DNA from: Muscardinus avellanarius
Lineage: Eukaryota; Chordata; Mammalia; Rodentia; Gliridae
DNA: 64,000 nt
NCBI GenBank assembly: GCA_963383645.1
Contig: OY726571.1
Coordinates: 25,722,616 to 25,786,615 of the forward strand
Reading direction: 5' to 3'
Below are positions 31,675 to 42,686 of the stretch, in pieces (position 1 is the first letter of the stretch; each line of letters starts with the position of its first letter). The position numbers were made by a program, and so were the translations under genes. Below the pieces are notes generated by a model, which searched no databases, had not been told where the DNA came from, and saw nothing but the letters and a program-made list of their open reading frames with translations.

Positions 31675-32871
31675 TTTTTTGGCTATTACTAATTGGGCTG
31701 CTATGAACATAGGTATGCATATGTTGCTATAGTTCTCTGTTTTCAACCCCTTTGGAAAAATACCCAGGAGTGGTAGAGCTGGATCGTATGGTGGATCTAT
31801 TCCTAGCTTTCTTAGGAATCTCCACACAGATATCCATAGTGGCTGAACTAGTTTGCACTCCCACCAACAGTGTAAAAGAGTTCCTCTTTCCCCACATCCT
31901 CGCCAGCATTTGTTGTTGTTTGATTTCTTTATGCTTGCCACTCTGACTGGGGTTAGATGGAATCTCAGTGTAGTTTTGATTTGCATCTCCCTGATGGCCA
32001 GTGATGTAGAAAATCTTTTCATGTATCTATTGGCCCTTTGTATCTCTTCTTTTGTGAAGTGTCTATTTAGTTCATTTGCCCATTTCTTGATTGGGCTGTT
32101 TGTTTTGCTAGTGTAGAGTCTTTTGAGCTCTTTGTATATTCTGGATATTAGCCCCCTATCAGAATGGTGGCTGGTAAAGATCTTTTCCCATTCTGTAGGC
32201 TTCCTCTTTAAGTTGTTGATGGTTTCCTTTGATGAGAAGAAACTTTTAAGTTTGATGTTATCCTACATGTTAATTCTTGCTTTAATTTCCTGAGGTTTGG
32301 AGGTTTTGTTGAGAAAGTTACTGCCTGTGCCAATATGTTGTAGTGTTGAACCTATGCTTTCCTCTACTAACTTCACAGTCTCAGGTCTAATTTCCAAAAT
32401 ATGGAACCAATCCAGGTCCCAATCAACAGATGAATGGATTGCAAAACTCTGAGAAATACACACAATGGAATTCTACTCAGCCATAAAGAAGAACAAAATC
32501 ATAACTTTTGCAAGAAGAAGTCCTGGAGAGCATTATGTTAAGCGAGACCAGCCAAGCACAGGAGAAGGTACATATGTTTCTGCTAATATGCCCAAACTAG
32601 GGAATCCAGAGGATACCAGTGGTACTCCAGATAACGGAGGGGAAATACCAGCAAAGCTTGAATGGAAAGATAGAGGAGGAGGAAGGCTGAACTTGATTAA
32701 TGAGGGTCCACATTCGAATATATGTAAAATTATGAATATGGCATGGTTACCCGGGACAATCATTGTTTAATTGCTGGGAGGAGGGAAGGGAAAACAGGGG
32801 CAGGAGGGGAGAGAGGGCATCAAGTATAGTTTAAATGTATGCCATTTATGTTCAATAAAAAATTAAAAAAA
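31675..32871. mobile_element. L1 insertion with 5' inversion (twin priming)
   Basis: 31675 to about 32400 is the minus-strand C-terminal part of L1 ORF2, including the zinc-knuckle-like [18 protein letters not shown] (about 31920-31870) and GIFPKGLK. About 32400-32871 is the plus-strand continuation (NRWMD, MEFYSAIKKN), a G-rich 3' UTR, AATAAA and an A-tail. Perfect 11-bp target-site duplication AGAACCCATCC at 31664-31674 and 32872-32882. The reading frame carries stops, so the copy is dead. Confidence 0.9.
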
Positions 32872-32900
32872 AGAACCCATCCCTTTTTACTTATTATTAT

Positions 32901-33328
32901 TGTTTTTGTGTGTGTGGTACTGGAGATCGAACCCAGGGACATTTTGCCTCTGCACCACACCCCTACCTTTTTGTTTTATACTTTAGTTTTAGTTTTTTTT
33001 TTTATTTTTGTGGTACTGGGGATTGAACACACAGGGATTCTACCACCGAGCTACACCACCAGCGCTATTTTTTATTCTTTATTTTGAAATAGGATCTCAC
33101 CAAGTTGCAAAGGGCCTCAATAAGTAGCTGAGGCTGTCCACGAACCACGATCCTCCTTTCTCAGCCTCCCAAATGCTGGGATTACAAGCATGTGCCACCA
33201 TATCCGGCTCTTATTTTTTACTTTTAAACACAGTCTTGCCAAGGTACTGAGACTGGCCTCAAACCTAAGATCCTTCTGTCCCAGCCTCCCAAGTGCTGGG
33301 ATTACAGGCATGTACCAGCACACCCCAC
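32901..33328 (-). repeat. B1-ID SINE split by another B1-ID SINE
   Basis: Outer halves at 32901-32987 and 33210-33328; inner full copy at 32988-33209 with its own T-run start. Both reverse-oriented. Confidence 0.9.
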
Positions 33329-34562
33329 TGAAATATATAATTTTTATGAGAACATATCAACTCATTGGCCCTGACATCCAGCCTGTTTTGAATGTGTGAC
33401 TGTTCGAGTTTATTTTTGGTATTAATGATAGTGGGAGTGATATGTGCATAGAGCAAGCCACAGTCAAGGCCCAGTTGATTCGGGGCTTTCTCCTAAGGTG
33501 GTTTTTGCCACTCGTGTGTAGTTATACCCTGCAGAACAGAGTCTGTTCCCAGGTATTTCGTTCATGAAGAAAACTAGTAAAGTGATATTGAATTAATGAT
33601 CTCACTTCTCAAAAGGAGAGGCCATTGGCCTAACACCTTTCTAAGTTGTAGCTGTCAACATGTTTAGTTTGGTTCTAATGGGACCTGTGCTGGAGAAAGG
33701 AAAAAGGTTTGTAGGAAAAGTTATGTGATATTAATAAGAACCGTGTTCTGTTTGATGTTTTCCCAAATTATGTGTTCTTTATCTTTTTATGAAATTGAAC
33801 CACTCAAAAATAATAAATCACTCTTTTCCATGACCCACAAAAGATCAACATTTTGGATGATCAAAACAATTTTGTTCTAAAGATGTCCCCACTTCTGCCT
33901 TGGCTTTAGTTGCTGGTGATGATTTATAGCCGAAAGCACTGCTTCATATTTTTTTTCCAAACATCAAAGTCATAATGTGTTTTACAAATTTTCAGAAGTG
34001 CTTAAAATCCACGAACCTTCTTATTCCTATTTTTTCTTTCCTTGGTAAGTATGTATTTCAATTGGTTAAACAGATGGCTTCCTATTTAAAAAAAAAAAAA
34101 ACTTGCTAAGACTATTCACCTCAAAATGGAGAACTCTAGGTTAAATTTCATTCTGAAGTGTCTTTAAAAACACGTAATTAGACTTTGAAAAGGAGGGTAT
34201 TTGAAGGAACAAGGGAAATCGTAACATGATCTCACTACCACTGATGTGGTAAACTTCTCAGAAACAGAGATGCTGTAGAAGTTTAATAGTTATAAACTTT
34301 GGACAAAATATATTAATTTATTCATCCATGGATTAATGAAGAGTTAAAAGGCAACACAGGAAAGGCCCAACAGGTGGAGTTTGGAGACAGTCCATGGTAA
34401 ATTGTTATCTGAGACATTGAGTTAATGGTGCTAAGTTATAAAATGACAGGCTACCGGGGGATAGAGAGGATTGGAAAGAATTCCTCTCTTTGAAATTTGC
34501 ACTAAACCTTGAGAAAAGACCAATTCTGGAAAGTCAAAATTTGAGGAGAGAATTCGGAGAAG
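33329..34562. other. Repeat-poor island, no gene seen
   Basis: About 1.2 kb of AT-rich single-copy-looking DNA. The A-run at 34089-34101 is the only simple repeat. Possible distal regulatory DNA, but no specific motif cluster stands out. Confidence 0.45.
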
Positions 34563-34690
34563 AATTTGGGATCTAGGTAGATCTGGGTTCACATCTTGGC
34601 TTTGTTGCTTTTTGACCCTGTCATCTGGGGCAATTACTCAGTTTCTCTGAACATCTTCTGTAAAATGGATATAATAGTGCTTTTAAATAC
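34563..34690 (+). repeat. MIR element
   Basis: AGATCTGGGTTCACATCTTGG, GACCCTGTCATCTGGGGCAA, TTACTCAGTTTCTCTGAACATC, TGTAAAATGGATATAATAG: classic MIR core order. Confidence 0.85.
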
Positions 34691-34701
34691 TTAATAATGA
34701 T

Positions 34702-34910
34702 GCTGGGCGTGGTGGTGCATGCTTGTAATCCCTGAACTTGGGAGGCTGAGACAGGTAGGATTGCACAGGTTCGAAGCCAGCCTCAGCTACTGAGTGAGGC
34801 TCTCAGCAACTTAGTGAGACCCTGTTTCCAAATAAAGTATAAAATAGGTCTGGGAGTATAGCCTGGAGGTAGAAAAGCCCCTGGGTTCCACCCTCAGTGC
34901 CACAAAAAAT
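34702..34910 (+). repeat. B1-ID dimeric SINE
   Basis: GCTGGGCGTGGTGGTGCATG ... GTAGAAAAGCCCCTGGGTTCC with a short A-tail. Confidence 0.94.
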
Positions 34911-35848
34911 GCCTAAATGAGATATGTAATGTGTCACCTTATAAGCACTCAAAAAATTGAAATGCCCGCAGTTAGAAGGAACATTTTGAATCAACATGGC
35001 GGAAGGAGAGAGCCAGCCAGCCATGTTCCTGTGACATGAAAAGGCTATTACCAGCAGAGGGAGGGAACTAGGCAAGGGAAGTGGAGTGAGGTGATGTGGA
35101 GGATAAATTAGGATTGTATTATGTCATTCACTTATTTTTTTATTTAGTAACTTATTGAGCTCTTTCAGGTGGGCGGGCTTCTGCTAGATTGGAAAGGCAA
35201 AAGCAACCTAGAATTTCTGTTGAATGTCAAGTCATGGAATAGGAACTTTATGCCGAGGAGAATTCTATCTTTCAAGAAGGAAGGAGCTTGAAAGTGGTAT
35301 TTTTGGATAGTTGACATGGACTTCAATTCTCATGACCCAAGATATGAAAACATTTGCTATCTCTGGAAGTTGAGGGTGACTGTTACGTCAGGGTGTGTGA
35401 CTGGGCTCACTGTAGCTAGAACAGACAGTTCATGCCAATGGGTGGGAAGGAATGGTTCATGGATAGAATGCTATCTCAGTCCTTGAAATTAAACTTGGTT
35501 TTGAAACTACTCATACTGCTCTTGTGGTTAAATTGTTTTCTACTCTGCTGTCTCCCACATATGGTGTGACTTGCAGTGAGCTTACGGTCTTGGTGATCCT
35601 TAGAAGCTGATACCAGACTATTTATTCAGGGTTAAAGAGACACTTGGCCTGTAGATGCTAGTGACTTTCTCCACAGCTGTGTGCTCAGTGAGTAGAATTT
35701 TTTCCTCCTAATTGGTAGAATTCTGTTACCGGAGATCTGAGACACACAAAACACCCTGGATATGCACCAAAAGTTCTGGATTGACTGAATGCGCAGAGCA
35801 GGTTGTTTTTCATGAAGCTTTTTGAACAGGCAGCTTCTGCATCTTTTA
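34911..35848. other. Intergenic, no gene seen
   Basis: Single-copy-looking DNA; nothing recognised. Confidence 0.5.
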
Positions 35849-36000
35849 AAAAAATTTTTTTATTGGTGCATTGTAGTCATACCTCTTAATGGGGTACAAA
35901 ATGGTAGAGGTATACACGCACACATCACTTATTTAGCCCTTCTTCAATTCCCACCCTATTCCCTTCCCCCTCCTTCCTTCTCATGTTCGGCTTAGTGATT
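35849..36000 (-). mobile_element. L1 3' end, truncated
   Basis: Reverse complement of an L1 tail: T-run, TTTTTATTGGTGCATTG (AATAAA on minus), then a C/T-rich tract (G-rich on minus). Only about 150 bases remain. Confidence 0.7.
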
Positions 36001-36361
36001 GACTTTGATATGTTTATGAATGCATCTTCTACTCACACATTTTGGTTCCCAGTCTGACTTCTGGCTCTCACAACTACCATTTTCATCTCCTTTTTCCCCT
36101 TCCGATTCAAGAAAGCCCAGACCAAATAGTGATCTCCTAACAACTGCTCCATAGCTGCTCATTTCAGCGATCAGCTTCCTCATTTCCAAGTTGGTGCCAT
36201 AGCGAATGGTTTATTTGAAACAATTTATTTATTTGAAACTGAAATAAAATTTTTTTTAATGGTAATCACATTTTAGTTGTCAGCTTGAAAAATGCCCCTG
36301 GGGCCTAGGTTACAAGAAATATAACTTATAGGAGGAAATAACATCCTCTAATACCTTAATG
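36001..36361. other. Nothing recognised
   Basis: May continue the truncated L1 but is not identifiable. Confidence 0.4.
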
Positions 36362-36592
36362 TTTTTTGTGCATGCGTGGTATTGGGGAATGAGCCTCGGG
36401 GTGTTCTACCTCCAAATTGTATCCCCAGATCCTTAAAAAAATTTTTTTTTGTTTTGAAACAGGGTCAATAGGTTGTTGAGAGTCTTGCTAAGTTCCTGAT
36501 GCCAGTCTCAAACCTGTAATCCTCCTGTCTCAGCCTCTCAAGTTCCAGGATTACAAGCATGCACCACCATGCCGGCATGCCTGTTGTTATAT
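36362..36592 (-). repeat. B1-ID dimeric SINE (old)
   Basis: GGTATTGGGGAATGAGCC ... GCATGCACCACCATGCCGGC. Confidence 0.88.
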
Positions 36593-36668
36593 ATAATTTT
36601 ATACTTGGCTTTGACACTCACACACACACATTTATATGTACACAGTGTTCATTTTATTCTTTTCTGGT

Positions 36669-36740
36669 GGCTGTTTAACTCAGGTGGTTAGGGCACTAAA
36701 CTAATGAGAACCAGGTCACAGGTTCAATCTTTGTGTGGGC
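36669..36740 (+). repeat. tRNA-Ile-like element (SINE fossil or tRNA pseudogene)
   Basis: 72 bases with tRNA order: degenerate acceptor GGCTGTT, TA, D-arm ACTCAGGTGGTTAGGGC, anticodon-arm region CTAATGAGAACC, variable AGGTC, T-arm CACAGGTTCAATCTTTG. Closest in memory to tRNA-Ile(AAT). The acceptor stem does not pair and both A and B boxes carry a mismatch, so it is not a working tRNA. It differs from the ID half of the local SINEs. Confidence 0.45.
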
Positions 36741-37250
36741 TAGCAAGGTTTGCTTTGTTCAATGGCCACGGACGTGGTCCAGCCAGCTGTCTAGCATATG
36801 TCTGCCCCGGGTCGTAAGAGGACAGGGCAGGAGGCTGTGGATGGACAAGAGCAAATCCATCACCACCATTAGAAAAAGCCAAGCCAAGCACGTGTCCTAC
36901 TAATGGGGGTCAATAACATCTCATTGAAACGAGGTTGACATTTTATTACCTCTTGCTGAGAGGGTCTTTTGAACACCAAATTTAGACGGTGTTGCTCTTG
37001 TGTGGAGACTCATTTCTACCAAATGAAAGGTGATACGAGACCTCAGAGGATACAGTTTCCCAAATATGATGACTTAAATATTGAAAGAGGTGGTTTAATG
37101 TTACAAGAAAGCTCACAGTGACTATTCAGTAACCTTCCCTTTTTCTTAAAATATATTCAGGATTGTGAAATGAAAAATCCATGAGTTCTTCAAAGAGTAG
37201 TTGATGATCACTGTTTTCATTCAAGAATAAAAACATTTTATTTGTTTCCC
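36741..37250. other. Possible body of the tRNA-Ile-like repeat, then unknown
   Basis: 36741-36900 is GC-richer than its surroundings (CCACGGACGTGG palindrome at about 36766) and may be the non-tRNA part of an old SINE. The rest is AT-rich with nothing recognised. Confidence 0.35.
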
Positions 37251-37336
37251 TTTTTTGTGTGTAATGCTGGGAATCAAACCCAGGGCTTCACACAGGCTGG
37301 GCAAGCGGTCTGCCACTGAGCTATATCCCCAGCCCA
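37251..37336 (-). repeat. ID SINE monomer
   Basis: TGTAATGCTGGGAATCAAACCC ... CACTGAGCTATATCCCCAGCCC. Keeps the GGCTGGGCAAGCGGTCTG segment that the fused ID halves have lost, so it represents the free ID element. Flanks CAAGAATAAAA/CAAGAATGAAA. Confidence 0.9.
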
Positions 37337-37518
37337 AGAATGAAAATTTTAACTAAACCTTCTGCTAATTAGACCATTAAAATGTTAGCAAGCAACAGGT
37401 ACAATTAATTCACATTTTTGGCCATTAATTAATTAATATTAATTTACAACTAATACACATTTTGGCCATTACTCAGTCAATGTAGCCTAGCTTTCGTTTT
37501 TAGGCAATGATGTTTCTT

Positions 37519-37720
37519 TCTTTCTTTTTTTTTTTTTTTGGTGGTACTGGGGTTCCTGGAAGCCCTTCTACCTCCGGGTTACACTCCCAGACCTAATTTA
37601 TATATTTTTAAATTTGGAAACAGGGTCTCTTAAGCCAGCACAGCTGGCTTCAAACCTGTGCGATCCTCCTGTCTCCTCCTCCCAAGTGCGGGGATTACAA
37701 GCGTGTGTCACCATGTCCAG
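37519..37720 (-). repeat. B1-ID SINE, young subfamily
   Basis: GGTGGTACTGGGGTTCCTGG and TCTCTTAAGCCAGCACAGCTGG; flanks GATGTTTCTT. Confidence 0.93.
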
Positions 37721-38338
37721 AAGATGTTTCTTAATTGACTTCATCACTTAGCATCGTGTCTTGTTAGATTTCAGACTAAATTAAAACCAACTTCCTTCTA
37801 AAGTGTTCTGTCTCAGGTGTTTCCTTCAGCTGGGCCTTTGCGATGGCTGCAAAACTCATCTGATGTAGAAGGAAGAGGACAGAGAAAGGAAGGAAAATCA
37901 GGCAAGAGAATGTTATATTGAGAATTCTTTTAAAATTTATTTATTAATCAAATGTTTTAGTCATGATAATAGAAATGCACATTTAAAATTTCCTGAAAGG
38001 GAATACACTCATAATGGTAAGAAAGAGAAATATAAAATGGTATATTGTAAAGCATTTGGCTCCCTCTCCTGTCTCCAAAATATCCAATTTTACTTCTCTT
38101 GTGTAGCTATATTTTTATTAGTGTTTTTGTGCATTCTTCCAGAATTTGTTCATGCCAAAATATCCTAATGTAATACTTAGCACTATAAATATTAGTCTTA
38201 CGGTTGCTTTTTCTACTTAACAATCTAACTCAGAGATCTTTCCATATAAGCAGGGTAGCTTCATTTATTCATAGTTGTATACTATTCCATTGAGTTAAAG
38301 GACTATAGCTTATCAGTTTCCCTAATGATGGGTCTTGG

Positions 38339-38339
<1 letters not shown>
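37721..38339. other. AT-rich, no gene seen
   Basis: 38,040-38,330 resembles an old L1 3'-region tail (TTTTTATTAGTG, TTTCCATATAAGC, ATTCCATTGAG), not assignable with confidence. Confidence 0.4.
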
Positions 38340-38408
<69 letters not shown>

Positions 38409-38409
38409 A
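38340..38409. repeat. (CTTT)n microsatellite
   Basis: About 17 TTTC units, grown from the tail of the following reverse SINE. Confidence 0.95.
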
Positions 38410-38609
38410 CAGTACTGAAAGTTGAACTGGGGTATTGCACCTCTGAGCTACACCCACAGCCCTATTTTTTATTCTTTAGTTTTGAAACAGGGTTTCGCTA
38501 AGTTGCAAAGGGCCTCACTAAGTAGCTGAGGCTGGCTGAGAACCGGCCACCTTCCTATCTCAGCCTCTCAAGCACTGGGATTACAAACATTTTTGCCACC
38601 ATGCCCACT
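38410..38609 (-). repeat. B1-ID dimeric SINE
   Basis: CAGTACTGAAAGTTGAACTGG ... TTTGCCACCATGCCCAC. Confidence 0.9.
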
Positions 38610-38639
38610 CCATGCTATCTTTTCTCTTCTTTTCTTTTT

Positions 38640-38696
<57 letters not shown>

Positions 38697-38911
38697 CCTT
38701 TCTTTCCTTTCTTTCTGTCTTTTTGGTGGTACTGGGGTTCCTGGAAGCTCTTCTACCTCCAGGCTACACTCCCAGACCTATTTTATACTATTTTTTTTTA
38801 TTTGGAAACAGGGTCTCTTAAGCCTCTCAAGCGCAGGGATAACAAGTGTGCACAGGGTCTCTTAAGCCTCCCAAGCACGGGGATTACAAGTGTGCGCCAC
38901 CATGCCTGGCT
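38640..38911 (-). repeat. (CT)n plus B1-ID SINE, young subfamily with internal repeat
   Basis: (CT)24 at about 38643-38691, then GGTGGTACTGGGGTTCCTGG. Its B1 half contains a tandem partial duplication (CAGGGTCTCTTAAGCCTC appears twice, near 38812 and 38850). Confidence 0.9.
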
Positions 38912-39008
38912 CTGTGCTATCTTTCTGTTACATACAACAACGTGGCAAATTACTTTGGAATGTAGGATGTAAAGAGCATCTTTTAAACATTTTCATATTA
39001 TTACTATT

Positions 39009-39196
39009 TTTTGTGGTACGGGGGGGGGTAGAACCCAGGAACTTCCTACCCCGGGGCTACACCCTTAGCCCTATTTTATAATTATTTTGGAAACAGGGTC
39101 TCACTAAGTTGCTAAGGCTGGCTTCGAACCTGTGCAATCCTCCTGTCTCTGCCTCCCAAGTGCTGGGATTACAAGCATGCGCCACCACACCCGGCT
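39009..39196 (-). repeat. B1-ID dimeric SINE
   Basis: TTGTGGTACGGGGG ... GCCACCACACCCGGC; target-site duplication TTCATATTATTACT on both sides. Confidence 0.94.
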
Positions 39197-39707
39197 TCAT
39201 ATTATTACTTTGAATGTCTATATCATGATTTATGTATCTAGTCCCCCACTGATGGACATTGTTTGCAGACTTTCATTTTATAATGCCTTAAAATAAACTT
39301 ATGGTTATATTATATTATTATGTATTATATTACACAAGTGAAGATAAATATATAGAATTAATTTTTAGATGTCAGATTGTAAAAATGAAAATTTTGATGA
39401 AATAAAAATCATCAGAGATCTATCACATTATACAATAAAACACCTTCATTTTTAAGCTCCCTTTGTGTCTAAGCTTTTTCCTTTTTTCTGGTTGTGGAAT
39501 ATAATTTGTTCTGCTTTTTCTACTTGACATAGTATATACATTTCAAAGACATTAATTCTTAAGTTATAACAAAATGTAACAAGCAAAGAAACATACAAGA
39601 AATAAACATTAGTGGAGTGTGATAGGGGTTCTAATTGACCTTCAGGTACTGTCAGGACCAAATAGCACATTTAACATGAGAAAAGTCTGTGTAGCCTTTT
39701 CATAATA
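39197..39707. other. AT-rich, no gene seen
   Basis: Nothing recognised before the composite L1 block. Confidence 0.5.
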
Positions 39708-39723
39708 ATGGAAATTTATTCAT
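39708..39723. repeat. 16-bp direct repeat, left copy
   Basis: ATGGAAATTTATTCAT, identical to 42687-42702. It brackets the composite L1 block and is read as a probable target-site duplication. Confidence 0.8.
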
Positions 39724-39759
39724 TTTTAAAAATTATCAGCGTGGCTTTTATTTCTTTTT

Positions 39760-39916
39760 TAATTTTTTTTTTAAAATTTTTTATTGGTGCACTGTATTCA
39801 TACATCATAGTGGGATACAAACTTTTGTAGACATACATGCACACATCACCCAGTCAGCCCCCACCCGATCCCCACCCCATTCCCTCCCCATCCCTCCTTC
39901 CCATGCTTGGCTTAGT
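39760..39916 (-). mobile_element. L1 3' end (left end of composite block)
   Basis: Minus strand: G-rich polypurine tract, TGTGTGCATGTATGTCTAC, TGAATACAGTGCACCAATAAA and A-tail. Truncated after about 155 bases. Confidence 0.85.
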
Positions 39917-40109
39917 ATAGCAATTTATCCAAACTTAAAAATGATAATCTCACATAACAGTTTCATTTGTCTGATACCAAGCTTTTGATGACTTAAAGAT
40001 AACATTTCAATATTTCTTTTTACTTTCTTTCTTACCAGAGAATATTTTTTTCTATTTTTTTTGAGTGAAACTATCACATATTTATATATTTATTTTTCAG
40101 AAAAAAAAT

Positions 40110-40800
40110 CTATCCTAATATGGAATATGGACTCTAGATACCCACAACGATCTTGAAAAAGAACAAAGCTAGAAGATATATATTTTCTGATTTCAAACCA
40201 TAAAAAGCTACAATAATTGAAACAGTGTAGTACTGTTCTAAAGGCAGATATAAAAACCATTGGAGCTAAATACAAGCCTAGAGCTAAATTCTTCCCTATA
40301 TTGTCAAGTTATTTTTGACAAGGTTTCCACATTTGGTGGTGGAAATAATAATCTTTTAACTAAATATTGTTGAAAAATAATAATTACATGGAAAAGAATA
40401 AAATTGGACCCTTACCTAATCCCATATACAAATATTAACTCAAAATAGATAAAAGATCTAAATATAAATCTTAAGACTATAAACTTTTAGGAGAAAATCT
40501 GGGTCATAAAACCTCACAACATTGAAATTGGCAGTGATTTCTTGGATATGATTTCAATGGCACAGGCAACAGAAGAGTATACAAACTCCCTAAAAAAAAA
40601 AATTGTATATCCAAAGACAATGTAAACAGAGTTAAAAGTTACTAATAGAATGGGATAAAATATTTCCAAATGCTATATCTGAAGGTATATTAATATTCCA
40701 ACTAGACATCCTAAAAATTAACAACAATAAAGGCAAACAATACAATTTAGAGATAGGTAAAAGACTAACATAAGTAATGAATCTCCACAGATAACCAATC
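40110..40800 (+). pseudogene. Ancient L1 ORF2 3' region
   Basis: Decayed plus-strand ORF2 C-terminal sequence: ATTGAAACAGTGTAGTACTG, AAATTGGACCCTTACCTAA, TAAATATAAATCTTAAGAC, and a GSDFL-like stretch, with many stops. It ends abruptly at 40800 against the reverse-oriented ORF1. Confidence 0.8.
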
Positions 40801-41718
40801 TTAGTTGTCTGTTGAATGGAAAATCTTATTTCTCTGGTTCTGGTGTGTGTTACCTTTTTCTTCTTTGTAGTTAATCTCTTTGAGTATTTTCTCTAGCGCT
40901 GGTTTTGAAGACATAAATTCCTTCAGTTTCTGTTTGTCATGGAAGCTTCTTATTTCTCCATCTAATTTGATAGAAAGTTTTGCTGGGTAGGAAATTTTTG
41001 GCTGGAAGTTGTTTTCTTTCAGAGTTTTGAATATGTTACTCCAAGCCCTTCTGGCTCTCATGACTTGGTTTGGGAAGTCGGGAGTGATTCTAATTGGTTT
41101 GCCTCTGAATGTCACTTGGCCCTTTGTTTTTGTTGCCTTTAAGATTCTCTGCTTGGCTTCCACATTGGTCATTTTGACAATTATGTGGCGTGGGGATCCT
41201 CTTCTCTGATCCTGTCTAAAGGGAGTTCTATAAGTTTCCTGGATCTGTGTATCGACCTCTTGCTCTATGTTTGGAAAATTTTCTGCTATTACTTCCTTGA
41301 AGAGATTGTTGATCCCTTTGGTTTCACTTTCTTTTCCCTCCTCTATTCCAATTATTCTTAGGTTAGCTCTCTTAAAATGGGCCCATATTTCTTCAATATC
41401 ATATTCCTGCTGTTGGATATTTTTTCCTAGATTAGAAACTATGCGTTCATTTTTGGAATTATCATCTTCTAAGAGCGAGATTCTGTTCTCCATGTGATCT
41501 AATCGGTTGTTTGTGCTTTGAATTGAGGCCTTTACTTCATTAATTGCATCCTTTATCTCTTTTTGGCTCTCTCTGAGTTCTTTTTGAAGCACCTCTATTA
41601 TTTCTACAGTTATTTTCCTGATTTGATCTTCTAGAAATCTCTGATTTTCTGTTTTATCGGGTTCTGATGTTGTGGGGTTGTGGGCATTCATTGCTCCAGT
41701 ATTATTCCTCTTTCCCAT
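40801..41718 (-). CDS. LINE-1 ORF1 protein (intact frame)
   Basis: 305 residues plus TAA. ORF1p is an RNA-binding chaperone that trimerises and coats L1 RNA in cytoplasmic particles (family knowledge). Order seen: short N-terminus, leucine/glutamate-rich coiled coil at about 30-125 (MENRISLLEDDNSKNERIVSNLGK), RRM-like region from NLRIIGIEEGKESETKGINN, linker RRGSPRHIIVKM, and C-terminal domain (KPIRITPDFP, RARRAWSNIFKTLKE). Usual ORF1p length is about 330-370, so the coiled coil is rather short. No frameshift or stop. ORF2 does not follow: the element ends at the ORF1 stop. Confidence 0.9.
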   Translation of the reverse strand: MGKRNNTGAMNAHNPTTSEPDKTENQRFLEDQIRKITVEIIEVLQKELRESQKEIKDAINEVKASIQSTNNRLDHMENRISLLEDDNSKNERIVSNLGKNIQQQEYDIEEIWAHFKRANLRIIGIEEGKESETKGINNLFKEVIAENFPNIEQEVDTQIQETYRTPFRQDQRRGSPRHIIVKMTNVEAKQRILKATKTKGQVTFRGKPIRITPDFPNQVMRARRAWSNIFKTLKENNFQPKISYPAKLSIKLDGEIRSFHDKQKLKEFMSSKPALEKILKEINYKEEKGNTHQNQRNKIFHSTDN

Positions 41719-42511
41719 GATTTAGGAAGTTTGTGCCTTCTCTGGGTTCTTCCCTTGGGTCACTATGACTTCACTTAAGGTGTTCTGGATCTCGAGTAAG
41801 TAGCATCTCAGACCCCACTACTCCTTTACTGGGTTGTATCACAGAGTCTCCGACCCAGGGAGTGGATAGAGGCTGCTTTAAACTATGGGGGGTGCCAGGT
41901 TGCATGTTCTCCTATGGTGTGATATCTCTGCCACCGCCACTCCCCCACTGGGTCAAGTCCCAGGGAGTACAGTACTGGGATTTCTCCTCTGTGGCCCGCA
42001 ATTTGACTCACTGTTCTTGAGTACGCAGATGTAGCCGTACTGAACTTGATGAATTCACTGCTGCTGCCGCCGGTGGCAATATGGCACCGCTGCCACGCCC
42101 TTGGCCGTGAGGCTGGCGTATTTCTTCTTGGTTTTGATTTCCACTCTGAATCCCTGCAGCGTGTGCTGAGCTCAGACACTGGGAGCTTTAGATGTTCCTT
42201 CGCCGAGAAATCCTGCCTGGCTGTTCTGTAGAGGCTCACCTCGGCTTGCTGTAGCCGTCCGGTGAAATCGCTGCTGCCGCCGGCAGTATGGCGCTGCTGC
42301 CGCATCCTCGGGGGTGAGGCCGGTGTATCTCTTCTGTGGCTCTGAGCTCTGTTCTCAGTCTGCTTTCTCTCTGGAGCCTGGTGATTTTTTTTGTTTTTCT
42401 GGTGATGGTGTTTTCTGGCTATAAAAGGCGCTGATATTGTGGTAATGGAGATTGGTTGTTAGCGGGGCTCTTAAGCCCTGCTTTTCTCGGTCGCCATCTT
42501 CCCGGAAGTTC
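41719..42511 (-). mobile_element. L1 5' UTR / internal promoter
   Basis: On minus the element begins CTTCCGGGAAGATGGCGACC, with a YY1-type AAGATGGCG right at the 5' end as in other L1 families, then about 790 bases of CpG-rich leader before the ORF1 ATG at 41718. The presence of the extreme 5' end shows this copy was full-length at that side. Confidence 0.8.
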
Positions 42512-42686
42512 TTTTTTAAATTTTTTATTGGTGCATTATATTCATACATCATATTGGGGTAAAAATCTTGTGTGGACATACATGTACACATCACCCATTT
42601 AGCCCCTACCCAGTCCCCACCCCATTCCCTCCCCTTCCCTCCTTTCCATGCTTGGCTTAGCAATTAACTTCAATATGTTTAAGTAC
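42512..42686 (-). mobile_element. Second L1 3' end, abutting the L1 5' end
   Basis: Minus strand ends ATAATGCACCAATAAAAAATTTAAAAAA and is followed at once by the L1 5' start at 42511. An L1 tail is therefore directly joined head-on to the next L1's leader in the same orientation. Confidence 0.85.

Noticed and set aside
41883..42305. 140-codon minus frame upstream of L1 ORF1
   Set aside because: Lies in the CpG-rich L1 5' UTR and resembles no L1 protein; probable chance frame.
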